Assembly (NCBI RefSeq): GCF_001704635.1
Contig: NZ_MAXF01000037.1
Coordinates: forward strand, 1 to 55,344
DNA length: 55,344 nucleotides
From: Streptomyces sparsogenes
GTDB taxonomy: Bacteria > Actinomycetota > Actinomycetes > Streptomycetales > Streptomycetaceae
Direction: 5' to 3'
This document shows, piece by piece, positions 8,522 to 16,630 of this stretch. Below the pieces are notes generated by a model. The model saw only the letters and a program-made list of their open reading frames with translations, was not told the DNA's origin and did no database searches. The number at the start of each line of letters is the position of its first letter. The stretch's first letter is position 1. A program made the position numbers and the translations under genes.

Positions 8522-8716
8522 ATGCGCGGCCACTGGCACACGGAGGCGCGGGAGCGTCACTTCAGCCAGGCTCAGCGATGGGACGCGGAAGGGTTCTGGC
8601 AACGCCACGCTGCCGAGAAGATCACCGCCGAGACCGGGATCGAACAGCTTCATTCACGCCCGCCACGCGGCAAGCCTCCGCAGAGCAGTGACGTGCCGGT
8701 CCATGAAGGACGATGA
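8522..8716 (+). CDS. Possible small hypothetical protein
   Basis: A 64-residue open frame starts 19 bases after the winged-helix gene; its weak ribosome site GGAG lies about 13 bases upstream. It reads MRGHWHTEARERHF and contains SQAQRWDAEGFWQRHAAEKI, which looks helical and unlike random GC-frame translation. No family is recognised. It could be real or the remnant of an older gene; the 8503-9064 interval has no other convincing gene. Confidence 0.3.
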   Translation: MRGHWHTEARERHFSQAQRWDAEGFWQRHAAEKITAETGIEQLHSRPPRGKPPQSSDVPVHEGR

Positions 8717-8778
8717 GGCAACGAACGCCTTGCTGATCAGGGCGTCACTGTCTGCTGCCGAGGTGCTGCGGCAGCGCT

Positions 8779-8910
8779 ATGCAAGAACACGTGGCGTGGT
8801 CCGGGCTGACGCGGTTCGATCTCGACCGGCCGCGGTCGCGGATGAGCATGTACCGGACGGTGCTCGCCGAAGGGCAACACGACGTGAACCTCAGCCACCT
8901 GCATCGGCGC
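8779..8910 (+). pseudogene. Possible degraded gene fragment
   Basis: The stretch MQEHVAWSGLTRFDLDRP followed by RSRMSMYRTVLAEGQ reads like real protein (balanced composition, few Ala/Gly/Pro), but it dissolves after about 40 codons into Arg/Pro-rich shadow sequence. The preceding frame carries MKDDEATNALLIRASLSAA (from 8703), also protein-like, ending near the same point. Together they suggest a frameshifted or truncated gene. The parent family is not identified. Confidence 0.25.
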
Positions 8911-9064
8911 CTGTCGCGCTGTGCCGGGCCTCGTCCGCCGTGGCGCGCGCGGCGGACGCGCACGCCACCGAGGAAGGGCTGCGTACGACGACGCCGGCCC
9001 TCAGGACCACCCCCGTGTCCTGAGAGCCGGCGTCGGGCCGGCGGGCCGCCGCGCGCTGAGCCGG

Positions 9065-9583
9065 TCAGCCGGTCTGGTCGTCCACGAGGCCCTGCAACTC
9101 GTCGAGCTGCCGCTGGAGGTCGTCCATGTCGGGCGTCCCCGTGATCGTCGGGTCGGGGACGGTGAGGTCGGCGCGCTTGACGAAGGTGTCGGTGACGCCG
9201 CTGCTCCACGCGATCGAGAGCTTGTCGGCGGCCTCGTTGACCCGCAGCGTGCCCCGGGCGCGGTCGGTGCCGCAGGGGAAGGAGATGGTCACCTCCTCGC
9301 CGAAGGTGACCTTGCCGTCGCACTGGTTCACCGTCGGCATCATCGCCTCGCCGTGACGGATCCCGAGGGGGGACACGGTCGAGGTGCCCTCCGGGAACCA
9401 GGTGAAGTCCAGCTCCGCCGAGGAGGGAGTACGGACGGTGTCGCCGCCGTCGGCGCCCGTGGGCCCGCTGGTCGCCGCCGGCGGGGCGGCCCGGCCGGAC
9501 GGGCCGTCCGAGGAACCCCCGCAGGCGGTCAGCAGCGCCACTCCCGCCGCCAGCACACTCGCGGTGATCACATACCTGTGCAC
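9065..9583 (-). CDS. Putative secreted lipoprotein
   Basis: Protein of 172 residues starting at GTG 9583, chosen because GGAGG lies 5 bases upstream and the signal peptide begins immediately (VHRYVITASVLAAGVALL). The lipobox LLTAC places the lipidated Cys near residue 21. A Gly/Ser/Pro linker of about 35 residues is followed by a domain with two Cys (NQCDGKVTF and ISFPCGTDRARG), perhaps one disulfide, and a C-terminal helix QRQLDELQGLVDDQTG. No recognised family. It is transcribed alone; its upstream neighbour on the opposite side is the degraded 8.5-9.0 kb interval. Confidence 0.75.
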   Translation of the reverse strand: MHRYVITASVLAAGVALLTACGGSSDGPSGRAAPPAATSGPTGADGGDTVRTPSSAELDFTWFPEGTSTVSPLGIRHGEAMMPTVNQCDGKVTFGEEVTISFPCGTDRARGTLRVNEAADKLSIAWSSGVTDTFVKRADLTVPDPTITGTPDMDDLQRQLDELQGLVDDQTG

Positions 9584-9798
9584 AACAACCTCCGTGACCG
9601 GAACGGGCCCGGGGACCGCGGCGGTCCCCGTGTTCCCCCGTCTTCCGCCTTCCGATGCGAACCTTCTGCTGCGAAGGTAACCGCGGCGGCCGGGGATGGC
9701 TCCGGGCGCAGGGGTGTCCCGGACAGTCCCGGACGGTCCGGGACGCCCGAAGGCCCGGAGGCCCAAGGCCTGAGATCACAGGCCCGGCGGGCCGTGGC

Positions 9799-10731
9799 TC
9801 AGTCGTCCTCGCCGCCCCGCACGGCCCGTACGGTCTCCTCCAACGCGTCCTCGATCGCGGTGGGATGGATACCGAAGGTCGTGGTCGCGGCCGTGGAGTC
9901 CATGACGAACGGCTTCCGGAACTGGTACTGCGTCTCGCGGAGTTCGCGGACCAGGGGGCTGACCAGGCCGCCGAGCCACAGCACCGCCCCCGGCATGGGG
10001 GCCAGACGGGGCGCTGGGGCGCCTGCGCCGGCGCAGGCGGCGGTGGCCAGGTCGCGGATCGAGTGGGGCGGGGCGGTCGGCACGTGCCAGGGTCGGCCCC
10101 AGGCGCGCTCGTCGGTGGCGACCGCCACGAGGGTGCGGGCGACATCGCCGACGTACGTCCAGCTGTGTGCCGCGTCCGGGTCGGCGGGCACCACCGCCCG
10201 CCGGCCGGCCAGCACCTTGGGCAGCACGGCGACGGTGAGCAGCGACTGGGTGCCCGCGCCCAGGTAGTCGGAGCCGCGCACCTCGGTGGCCCTGACCTCG
10301 CCTGCCTCGTGCGCGGCCAGGGCGTCGCGCCACATCCCGGCCCGTACGCGGCCCTTGACGCCTTCCGCGCGCAGCGGGGCCTGCTCGGTGATGGGGCCGT
10401 CCACCGGGCCGTAGCCGTAGAGGTTGGAGGTGGTGACCAGCACGGCGCCGGTCCGCCGGGCGGCGCTCAGCAGCGCGTCGGCCAGCGGCGGCCAGTCCCG
10501 CGCCCAGCGGTGGTAGGGAGGGCTCGCGCAGTTGTAGAGGGCCACCGCGCCCTCGGTGAGCCGAGCCAGCCCCGCCGCGTCGGTCGCGTCGGCCGCGACC
10601 CGCTCGATGGCGGGGTGTTCCGGGCCCGTCCCCCGCCGCGTCACCAGCCGGACCTTCTCCAACCGTCCGGCGAGCAGCCGCGCCGTGGCCGATCCGACCG
10701 GCCCCGCTCCGACGATCACGTGTAAGGGCAT
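9799..10731 (-). CDS. NAD-dependent epimerase/dehydratase family protein
   Basis: Cytosolic short-chain-dehydrogenase-like (extended/atypical) protein of 310 residues. A Rossmann start MPLHVIVGAGPVGSATA carries the GxGxxG dinucleotide motif. Other landmarks are VALYNCASPPYHRW, VLVTTSNLYGYGP and SWTYVGDVARTLV. The canonical YxxxK catalytic pair is not evident after the YGYGP segment, so catalysis may differ, as in atypical NmrA/YbjT-like members. The substrate is unknown. It stands alone between the lipoprotein and the DUF899 gene, all on the minus strand; a gap of about 90 bases to the DUF899 stop leaves room for its own promoter. Confidence 0.85.
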   Translation of the reverse strand: MPLHVIVGAGPVGSATARLLAGRLEKVRLVTRRGTGPEHPAIERVAADATDAAGLARLTEGAVALYNCASPPYHRWARDWPPLADALLSAARRTGAVLVTTSNLYGYGPVDGPITEQAPLRAEGVKGRVRAGMWRDALAAHEAGEVRATEVRGSDYLGAGTQSLLTVAVLPKVLAGRRAVVPADPDAAHSWTYVGDVARTLVAVATDERAWGRPWHVPTAPPHSIRDLATAACAGAGAPAPRLAPMPGAVLWLGGLVSPLVRELRETQYQFRKPFVMDSTAATTTFGIHPTAIEDALEETVRAVRGGEDD

Positions 10732-10820
10732 GAGGAGACAACCTTCCCAGTACGCCGTTCCTTCTCGAGGACGCCGCTGTCCACCGTGGTCGGACCAACA
10801 TACGGGTCACTAATTACGGG

Positions 10821-11504
10821 TCAGTAGTCCAGTCGCGGGTACCAGTCGTCGCGGCCGCCCGGGGTGAGGTCGAGCAGCTGCCAGACGGGGCTGAGCAGGT
10901 CGATGCCGCGCTCCTTGATGTCCCCGGCCATGCGCGGGTGGGCGGAGTAGAAGTGGCGGACCGTGCCGTCGTCGTCCCGGGTGAAGACGGAGACGGTGGA
11001 GTCCTGCTCGCCGTCCTTGTCCTCGCTGCCCAGGTCGTACTTGAAGCTGCTGTCCCCGCAGCTCAGCAGGCGCAGCCGGGACCAGCCGCGGTTGCGGGCG
11101 TGCTGCCGCAGGGCGGGGAGGTCGGCGGCCGCGGCGATCACGAAGTCGGCGTTGCGGGCGATGTGGTGGGCGACGCCGTCGTAGCCGTCGGTCCACAGGG
11201 TGCACATGGGGCACGGGTCGGTCTGCAGCTTGCCGTACATGAAGTGGTAGACGATCAGCGGCCGGTCCGGGGCAGTGAACAGCTCGCTCAGGGTGGTCTC
11301 GCGGACGGGCGTGTCGCCCGCGTCGAGGTCGGCGGGGCCTTCGACGAAGAGGTAGTCGTCGACCGGCGGCCCCGGGGGCAGCGCCCGGCGGCGGGCCGCG
11401 ACCTTCTCTCTCTGTCGCATGAGGTCGATCTCGGCGAGGCGGAGTTCCTCGCGGGCGGCGAGGTAGTCCGCGGACTCGCCGGGCAGTCGGGTGTGCCGCA
11501 TCAT
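10821..11504 (-). CDS. DUF899 thioredoxin-like protein
   Basis: Cytosolic protein of about 227 residues in the DUF899 family, which has a thioredoxin-like fold. The start MMRHTRLPGESADY is supported by AGGAGGG four bases upstream. Landmarks: YLAAREELRLAEIDLMRQRE, then LFVEGPADLD, LSELFTAPDRPLIVYHFMYG, and the redox-like CPMCTLWTDGY (CxxC) near residue 107. It also has VSVFTRDDDGTVRHFYSAH, typical of the family. The enzymatic role is unknown; a redox or peroxidase-like function is only suggested by CxxC. Confidence 0.88.
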   Translation of the reverse strand: MMRHTRLPGESADYLAAREELRLAEIDLMRQREKVAARRRALPPGPPVDDYLFVEGPADLDAGDTPVRETTLSELFTAPDRPLIVYHFMYGKLQTDPCPMCTLWTDGYDGVAHHIARNADFVIAAAADLPALRQHARNRGWSRLRLLSCGDSSFKYDLGSEDKDGEQDSTVSVFTRDDDGTVRHFYSAHPRMAGDIKERGIDLLSPVWQLLDLTPGGRDDWYPRLDY

Positions 11505-11580
11505 CGCGCCCTCCTGGGTGGCAGCCCCCGAGGTCATTCGAGTCTATGGCGGTTCCGGGGTGAGCGTGCAGTCGGACGGA

Positions 11581-11740
11581 ATACGGCCTGGCCAGGGCGG
11601 TGGCGCCGGGCCCGTACCGGCGATACGGCCTGGCCAGGCGGTGGCGCCGGACCGGGCCGCCGACCCCGGCCTCGCGTGTCGGCGGCCGGTGGCGCCGGGC
11701 CCGCACCGGCCGACCCGGGCCTCGTCTGTCGGCGGCCGGT
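11581..11740. repeat. Nested direct repeats upstream of the DUF1963 gene
   Basis: ATACGGCCTGGCCAGG occurs at 11581-11596 and 11623-11638. A core GTGGCGCCGG recurs three times (from about 11600, 11641 and 11690). A 30-bp unit at 11661-11690 recurs at 11711-11740 with two differences. The block ends 14 bases before the DUF1963 start, so it forms the 5' leader or promoter region of that gene. Confidence 0.75.
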
Positions 11741-11754
11741 GTTTGAATGCGGCG

Positions 11755-12600
11755 ATGGATCCCAAGAGCACCCTCTCCGCCCTGCGTGACTTCTGCGCCG
11801 AGCGCCTCGGGCCGGAGCTCGCCGCCCGCTACGTGGACCTCGCCCGCCCCGGTTTCGCGCTGACCGAAGCCGAGGACCCCGGGGAGGCCGCGGGGCTCAG
11901 CCGGTTCGGGGGCAGGGCGCTGCTCGAACCGGGCACGCCCTGGCCGGCCTGTGACGGCTTTCCGCTGAGTCTGATCGCCGTCCTCGACACCGACGCCATG
12001 GCCCCCTGGCTCGGCGATGTCCTCCCCGCCTCCGGGGCGGGCCTGCTCAACTTCTTCTATCTCGACGCCGAGTCCGAGCAGTGCGACCCGGCCTCGTACG
12101 ACCTGATGCTGAAGCACAGCCACTACGACCCGGAGGTGAGCCGGGTGATCCCCGCCCGTTTCACCCACGCCGTCGAGACCGAACCACCGGCCCGTTCGAG
12201 CGTCTTCGAGCCGATCCCGTGGGCGGCGGCGCCCGGTTTCGCCTTCCCCGACACCTGGGACCCGGCCTGGGACGGCTTCGACGTGGGGCCCGACGCCGAC
12301 GACATGGCCAGGGCGATGCCCGGGAGTTATGTGGAAGGGCTGCTCACCGAGTGGTCGGAGCGGCCGGGCGCGCTCGATTCCGAGGACATCGCCTTCGGGT
12401 GGTCCCAGTTCCCCACGGGCAGCTCGCCGATGCTGCCGTCGGGCGAGGATCCCAACCGCTACCACCACCTGCTGCAACTGTCCGGCCAGGACGAGTGGTA
12501 CATCGGCGGCGACGGCGGCTGGATGCACTGGTCGATCCCCACCGAGGCGCTGCGGACCGGGGACTTTCGCCGGGCGATCCCGACCCCCGACATCTGGTGA
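11755..12600 (+). CDS. DUF1963 (YwqG-like) protein
   Basis: Cytosolic protein of 281 residues. It shows the YwqG/DUF1963 pattern: LSRFGGRALLEPGTPWPACD, PLSLIAVLDTD, LPASGAGLLNFFY, and late YHHLLQLSGQDEWYIGGDGG then MHWSIPTEALRTGDF. The ATG at 11755 gives the natural N-terminus MDPKSTLSALRDF; no strong ribosome site is visible. Members of this family are widespread housekeeping or immunity-associated proteins without a settled activity. Its leader is occupied by the repeat block at 11581-11740. Confidence 0.8.
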   Translation: MDPKSTLSALRDFCAERLGPELAARYVDLARPGFALTEAEDPGEAAGLSRFGGRALLEPGTPWPACDGFPLSLIAVLDTDAMAPWLGDVLPASGAGLLNFFYLDAESEQCDPASYDLMLKHSHYDPEVSRVIPARFTHAVETEPPARSSVFEPIPWAAAPGFAFPDTWDPAWDGFDVGPDADDMARAMPGSYVEGLLTEWSERPGALDSEDIAFGWSQFPTGSSPMLPSGEDPNRYHHLLQLSGQDEWYIGGDGGWMHWSIPTEALRTGDFRRAIPTPDIW

Positions 12601-12616
12601 CACTCTCCCGCGACGG

Positions 12617-12663
12617 TTCTTGATGGCTTCTTCATAGGTTCTTCAAAGGACCCCTCGTACGTT
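12617..12663 (+). promoter_or_regulatory. Triple 11-bp direct repeat and promoter of the efflux operon
   Basis: TTCTT begins at 12617, 12628 and 12639, giving three units with an exact 11-bp period (TTCTTGATGGC, TTCTTCATAGG, TTCTTCAAAGG). This spacing is the hallmark of OmpR/PhoB-type response-regulator operators. TAGGTT (12635-12640) and TACGTT (12658-12663), 17 bp apart, form a weak promoter whose -35 is inside the repeats, as expected for activator dependence. The first gene starts at 12723. Confidence 0.65.
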
Positions 12664-12722
12664 CGAGCCCGCCCGACCGCACCGGCGGCCGGGCGGTCAC
12701 GAGCGATGAGGGATCCGTATCC

Positions 12723-13325
12723 ATGAAGGCATGTGCGCGTCGGCGGTTCGCGGCCCGGGTGTGGCCGGCCGTGGTGGTGTCGGTGGTGGCGCTGGGGCTG
12801 GGCGGTTGTGGCGGGGGCGGCGGAGGCGGGGACGAGGTGGCCTCGGCGGGTGACGGCAAGGCCAAGGCGTCGAAGACGGGCCAGGGCGAGATCGCGCGGT
12901 ACGTCGAGGGGCAGCGCAGGTACGTCAGGTGTCTGCGCGAGGAGGGGGTCGACGTCCCCGACCCCGACGCGAAGGGGCGCATCGACTACGGCGACGCCCG
13001 GGAGCTGAAGGCGGACCCGAAGTTCACCCGGGCCCAGGTGAAGTGCCAGGAGTTCTCGCTCCCGGTGCCCGAGGAACTCGAGCGGCAGCAGGTGCCGAAG
13101 CTGTCCGCGAAGGAGATCGCGACCAGGAAGCGCTACGCGAAGTGCATGCAGGAGAACGGGGTCCCCGAGGCCCCGGACGTCGGCGACGACGGCTACTCCG
13201 ACCAGGACTTCGCGAACGACGGCGAGATGAAGTGGGACCCGACCTCGGCACGCGCCAAGCGGGCCATCCGCATCTGCGCCCCGATCATCGGGGACCCGGT
13301 CGACCCCGGTAAGGGCAAGGGCTGA
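12723..13325 (+). CDS. Lipoprotein with duplicated Cys motif, first gene of efflux operon
   Basis: Protein of 200 residues: basic start MKACARRRF, hydrophobic signal, lipobox LGGC near residue 29, then a Gly stretch. The mature part has two similar halves: RYVRCLREEGVDVPDPD (about 61-77) with a later KCQEF, and RYAKCMQENGVPEAPD (about 139-154) with a later RICAPI. The repeated C-x4-GV-x-x-PD pattern with a distal Cys suggests two disulfide-linked small domains outside the membrane. Proteins of this type commonly precede MacAB-like transporters in Streptomyces and may sense or deliver the exported molecule; this is inferred from context. It ends in TGATG overlapping the next gene. Confidence 0.8.
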   Translation: MKACARRRFAARVWPAVVVSVVALGLGGCGGGGGGGDEVASAGDGKAKASKTGQGEIARYVEGQRRYVRCLREEGVDVPDPDAKGRIDYGDARELKADPKFTRAQVKCQEFSLPVPEELERQQVPKLSAKEIATRKRYAKCMQENGVPEAPDVGDDGYSDQDFANDGEMKWDPTSARAKRAIRICAPIIGDPVDPGKGKG

Positions 13326-14482
13326 TGGGCGTCCGGCGCAGGGCCGTGCTGGTGGCGGCGGGGGCCGTGGCGGTCAGCGCGGTGGCGGTGGTCGGCGCGC
13401 TGGGGCTCGGCGGCGGGGACGGCCCGGACTCCGGCGGGCCGGACTCCGGGCGCGGTGACCGGACGGTGCGGGTCACGCGCGGCACGCTGGTCGACGAGAC
13501 GGCGGTGGACGGGACGCTGGACCACGGGCCTGAGGTCCCCTTCGAGGCCCGGGCGGAAGGCACCGTCACCTGGCTGCCGCAGGCCGAGAAGACCATCACG
13601 CGGGGCGGGACGCTGCTGCGGGTGGACGAGAAGCCCGTGGTGCTGATGTACGGGAACCTGCCGATGTACCGGGAGCTGGCGGTCGGCCGGGACCCGGACC
13701 GGCCCCTGCGGGGCCTCGACGTCAAGCAGTTCGAGTCCAACCTGGCCATGCTCGGCTACTCCGGCTTCACCGTGGACGACACGTACTCCCAGCTGACCGC
13801 CGACGCGGTGAAGCGCTGGCAGAAGGACCTCGGCAGGCCCAGGACCGGCAAGGTGGGGATCGGGGACATCGCGTATGTCTCCGGGCCGGTCCGGATCGCC
13901 CGCACGAGCGTCCGGGTGGGTGCCCAGGCCACGGGCACCGTGCTCAGCTACACGAGCACCGCGCGCTCGGTCACCGTCGAGGCGCCCGCCGGGGAGACCG
14001 GCTGGGCGGAGCGCGGCAATCGGGTGACCGTCGAGCTGCCGGGCGGGCACACGGTCAAGGGCCGGGTGGCCGAGATCGGGCAGAACGCCTCCCCGGCACA
14101 GGGCGACGGGGGCGGCGACGGGGGCGACGGGGGTGGGGGCGGCGAGGGGGACGCAGCGAAGAACGCCAAGGTCCCGGTCCTCATCCGCATCAGCGACCAG
14201 GAGGCCCTGGGCCGGCTGAACAGCACCCCGGTGACCGTTCGTTACGTGGGTCGCAAGCGCGAGAACGTGCTGACCGTGCCGGTGGCCGCCCTGGTGGCGC
14301 TCGCCGAGGGCGGCCACGGGCTCGAACTGGCCGACGGCGACGGTGCCGACGGTGCCGGCGGGTCTGGTAGCGAGAAGGGCAGTCGCTTCGTCGCCGTCAA
14401 GACGGGCCTGTTCGCGAACGGCAAGGTCGAGGTCAGCGGCCCGGCGGTCCGCGAGGGCATGAAGGTGAGGATTCCCGAGTGA
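13325..14482 (+). CDS. Efflux adaptor (HlyD-like) with peptidoglycan-binding domain
   Basis: Membrane-anchored extracytoplasmic adaptor of 385 residues. One N-terminal membrane segment (about 6-28) is followed by a linker and a barrel-sandwich-like region ([19 protein letters not shown]). A PG_binding_1 module follows at about 120-170 ([31 protein letters not shown]). After it come a beta-barrel region and a Gly/Asp-rich loop near 260-275. It overlaps the lipoprotein by one base (TGATG) and the ATPase gene by four bases (GTGA), so translation is coupled. It likely links the MacB-type permease to the wall in a Gram-positive analogue of MacA. Confidence 0.88.
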   Translation: MGVRRRAVLVAAGAVAVSAVAVVGALGLGGGDGPDSGGPDSGRGDRTVRVTRGTLVDETAVDGTLDHGPEVPFEARAEGTVTWLPQAEKTITRGGTLLRVDEKPVVLMYGNLPMYRELAVGRDPDRPLRGLDVKQFESNLAMLGYSGFTVDDTYSQLTADAVKRWQKDLGRPRTGKVGIGDIAYVSGPVRIARTSVRVGAQATGTVLSYTSTARSVTVEAPAGETGWAERGNRVTVELPGGHTVKGRVAEIGQNASPAQGDGGGDGGDGGGGGEGDAAKNAKVPVLIRISDQEALGRLNSTPVTVRYVGRKRENVLTVPVAALVALAEGGHGLELADGDGADGAGGSGSEKGSRFVAVKTGLFANGKVEVSGPAVREGMKVRIPE

Positions 14483-15369
14483 GGCCCGTCGTCGTCTTCG
14501 AGGGCGTCACGAAGACCTATCCGGGTGGGGTGGCGGCGGTCCGCGAGATGGATCTGCTCATCCGCTCCGGGGAGTTGGTCGCCGTCGTCGGCCCGTCCGG
14601 TTCCGGCAAGTCGAGCCTGCTGCACCTGATGGGCACCCTCGACCGGCCGACCACCGGGCGGATCACGATCGACGGCCACGACGTGGCGCGGCTGTCCGAC
14701 CGGGAGCTGGCCGCGCTGCGGGCGCAGCGGATCGGCTTCGTGTTCCAGCAGTTCCACCTGGCGGTGGGCGTGCCGGTGCTCGACACGGTCGCCGACGGGC
14801 TGCTGTACGCGGGCGTACCCCTGCGGGAGCGCCGCCGCAGGGCCTCGGCCGCGCTGGCCCGGGTGGGCCTCGGCCACCGCGCCCGCCACCTCCCCCACCA
14901 GCTCTCCGGCGGGGAACGCCAGCGGGCCGCCGTGGCCCGCGCGGTGATCGGCGAGCCCGCGCTGCTCCTGGCCGACGAGCCCACCGGCAACCTGGACTCG
15001 GCCTCGGGCGCGGCGGTGCTGGACCTGCTGCGGGAGCTGCACGCGGCCGGTACGACGGTGGTGGTGATCACCCACGACCGCGAGCTGGCCGCGGCGCTGG
15101 ACCGTCGGGTGGAGATCCGCGACGGCCGGATCGTCGCGGACAGCGACACGCGGGGGCCGGCGGGCGCGGTGGCCCTGCGGGGCACGGCCGGGTCGCCGGC
15201 CGCGGCGGCCCCGCAGGGCGCCACCACTCCGCCTGACCCGGCTGGCCCGGCTGCCGCCGCGGCCCCGCCGGGCGCGGCGGGCGCGGCGGGATCGCCGGCC
15301 GTTACAGGCGCCGCCGGGCCACCGGGCGCCGCCGACGCGGGCGCGGCCGCGGGCTGGGGGCGGTCATGA
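14479..15369 (+). CDS. ABC transporter ATP-binding protein (MacB/LolD-like)
   Basis: Cytosolic ATPase of 296 residues starting at GTG 14479. Walker [10 protein letters not shown] (about 36-44), Q-loop FVFQQFHL, signature LSGGERQR, Walker [13 protein letters not shown] and switch His in [10 protein letters not shown] are all present. The ATPase core ends near residue 232; the remaining about 60 residues are Ala/Gly/Pro-rich (many GAAG and PPGA runs) and not part of the family, probably disordered. It overlaps the permease gene by four bases (ATGA). With the permease it forms a MacB-type exporter for a peptide, antibiotic or lipid cargo not deducible here. Confidence 0.93.
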   Translation: MRPVVVFEGVTKTYPGGVAAVREMDLLIRSGELVAVVGPSGSGKSSLLHLMGTLDRPTTGRITIDGHDVARLSDRELAALRAQRIGFVFQQFHLAVGVPVLDTVADGLLYAGVPLRERRRRASAALARVGLGHRARHLPHQLSGGERQRAAVARAVIGEPALLLADEPTGNLDSASGAAVLDLLRELHAAGTTVVVITHDRELAAALDRRVEIRDGRIVADSDTRGPAGAVALRGTAGSPAAAAPQGATTPPDPAGPAAAAAPPGAAGAAGSPAVTGAAGPPGAADAGAAAGWGRS

Positions 15370-16583
15370 GGGGGCGGCAGGTCTCAGGGAAGCGCGGGTT
15401 GCGGGCGGCTCGGCTGCGCCCCGGGGACTTCGTCCGCTTGGGCGGGACCGGGCTGCGTACCCGGCCGTTGCGGGTGCTTCTGTCCGCGCTGGGCATCGCG
15501 ATCGGCGTGGCCGCGATGCTCGCGGTCGTCGGGATCTCCATGTCCGGGCGGGCCGAGGTGGACCGCCGGCTGGACCGGCTCGGCACCAATCTGCTGCGCG
15601 TCTCCCCCAGCCAGTCCCTGGGCCAGAGCTCCCGGCTGCCCGAGGAGTCCACGGCGATGATCCGGCGGATCGGCCCGGTGCGGCAGGTCGCGGCGACGGG
15701 CGCGGTCGGGGACGCCAAGGTGTACCGGAACGAGCACATGCCCAGCGGGCGCACCGGGAGCATCGAGGTGCTGGCGGCCGAGCCGCGGCTGTTGGCGTCG
15801 GTGGGCGGAAAGATCCGTACGGGCAGGTGGCTGGATTCGGCCACCGCCGAGTACCCGGGCGTGGTGCTCGGCCGGGAGGCGGCCCGGCGGCTTGACGTGC
15901 ACACCCCGGGCACCCGGCTGTGGCTGGGCGGCACATGGTTCTCGCTGGTGGGCATCGTGGACCCGGTGCCGCTCGCGCCCGAACTGGATCAGGCCGCGCT
16001 GGTCGGCTGGCCGGCCGCGCGGGAGTACCTGGGCTTCGACGGCCACCCGTCGACCGTGTACGTGCGCACGGAGGAGGACCGGGTGACCGCGGTGCGGGAT
16101 GTGCTCGCGGCGACCGCCAACCCCGAGCATCCGAACCAGGTCGTCGTCTCCCGGCCCTCCGACGCGCTGGCCGCGCGGGAGGCGACCGAGTCGGCGCTGA
16201 CCGGGCTGCTGCTGGGGCTCGGCGGGGTGGCGCTGCTGGTGGGGGGCGTGGGGGTGGGCAACACGATGGTCATCTCCGTGCTTGAGCGCCGCCCGGAGAT
16301 CGGGCTGCGCAGGGCGCTGGGCGCCACCAGCGGGCAGATCCGGGGGCAGTTCGTCACCGAGTCGCTGCTGCTGTGCGCGCTCGGCGGGGCGGCGGGGGCG
16401 GTGCTGGGCACGGGCATCACGGCCGTGTACGCGGCGGTGCGGGGCTGGCCGACGGAGGTGCCGCTGTGGGCCACCGCGGCCGGGGTCGGGGTCACGCTGG
16501 CCATCGGGGCGCTGGCGGGGCTGTATCCGGCCATCCGGGCCGGCCGGCTGGCCCCGACCCAGGCGCTCGCCGGATCCGCCTGA
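15366..16583 (+). CDS. ABC transporter permease (MacB/FtsX type)
   Basis: Inner-membrane permease of 405 residues. TM1 is near residues 35-55 ([16 protein letters not shown]) and is followed by a large extracytoplasmic MacB_PCD-like domain (about 60-270). Three C-terminal membrane segments follow ([59 protein letters not shown]). The FtsX signature region [14 protein letters not shown] and the terminal [16 protein letters not shown] are typical. Last gene of the four-gene efflux operon; a perfect hairpin follows at once. The sensor kinase/regulator pair converges on it and probably controls it through the repeats at 12617. Confidence 0.93.
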   Translation: MRGRQVSGKRGLRAARLRPGDFVRLGGTGLRTRPLRVLLSALGIAIGVAAMLAVVGISMSGRAEVDRRLDRLGTNLLRVSPSQSLGQSSRLPEESTAMIRRIGPVRQVAATGAVGDAKVYRNEHMPSGRTGSIEVLAAEPRLLASVGGKIRTGRWLDSATAEYPGVVLGREAARRLDVHTPGTRLWLGGTWFSLVGIVDPVPLAPELDQAALVGWPAAREYLGFDGHPSTVYVRTEEDRVTAVRDVLAATANPEHPNQVVVSRPSDALAAREATESALTGLLLGLGGVALLVGGVGVGNTMVISVLERRPEIGLRRALGATSGQIRGQFVTESLLLCALGGAAGAVLGTGITAVYAAVRGWPTEVPLWATAAGVGVTLAIGALAGLYPAIRAGRLAPTQALAGSA

Positions 16584-16598
16584 GCGCGCCGGAGCGGC

Positions 16599-16630
16599 GA
16601 CGCCCCCGCCGGCTGCTCGGCGGGGGCGTC
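16599..16630. terminator. Bidirectional terminator between efflux operon and sensor kinase
   Basis: Perfect 13-bp inverted repeat: GACGCCCCCGCCG at 16599-16611 and its complement at 16618-16630, with a 6-base loop. It sits between the convergent permease and kinase genes and overlaps the kinase stop codon. Confidence 0.8.
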
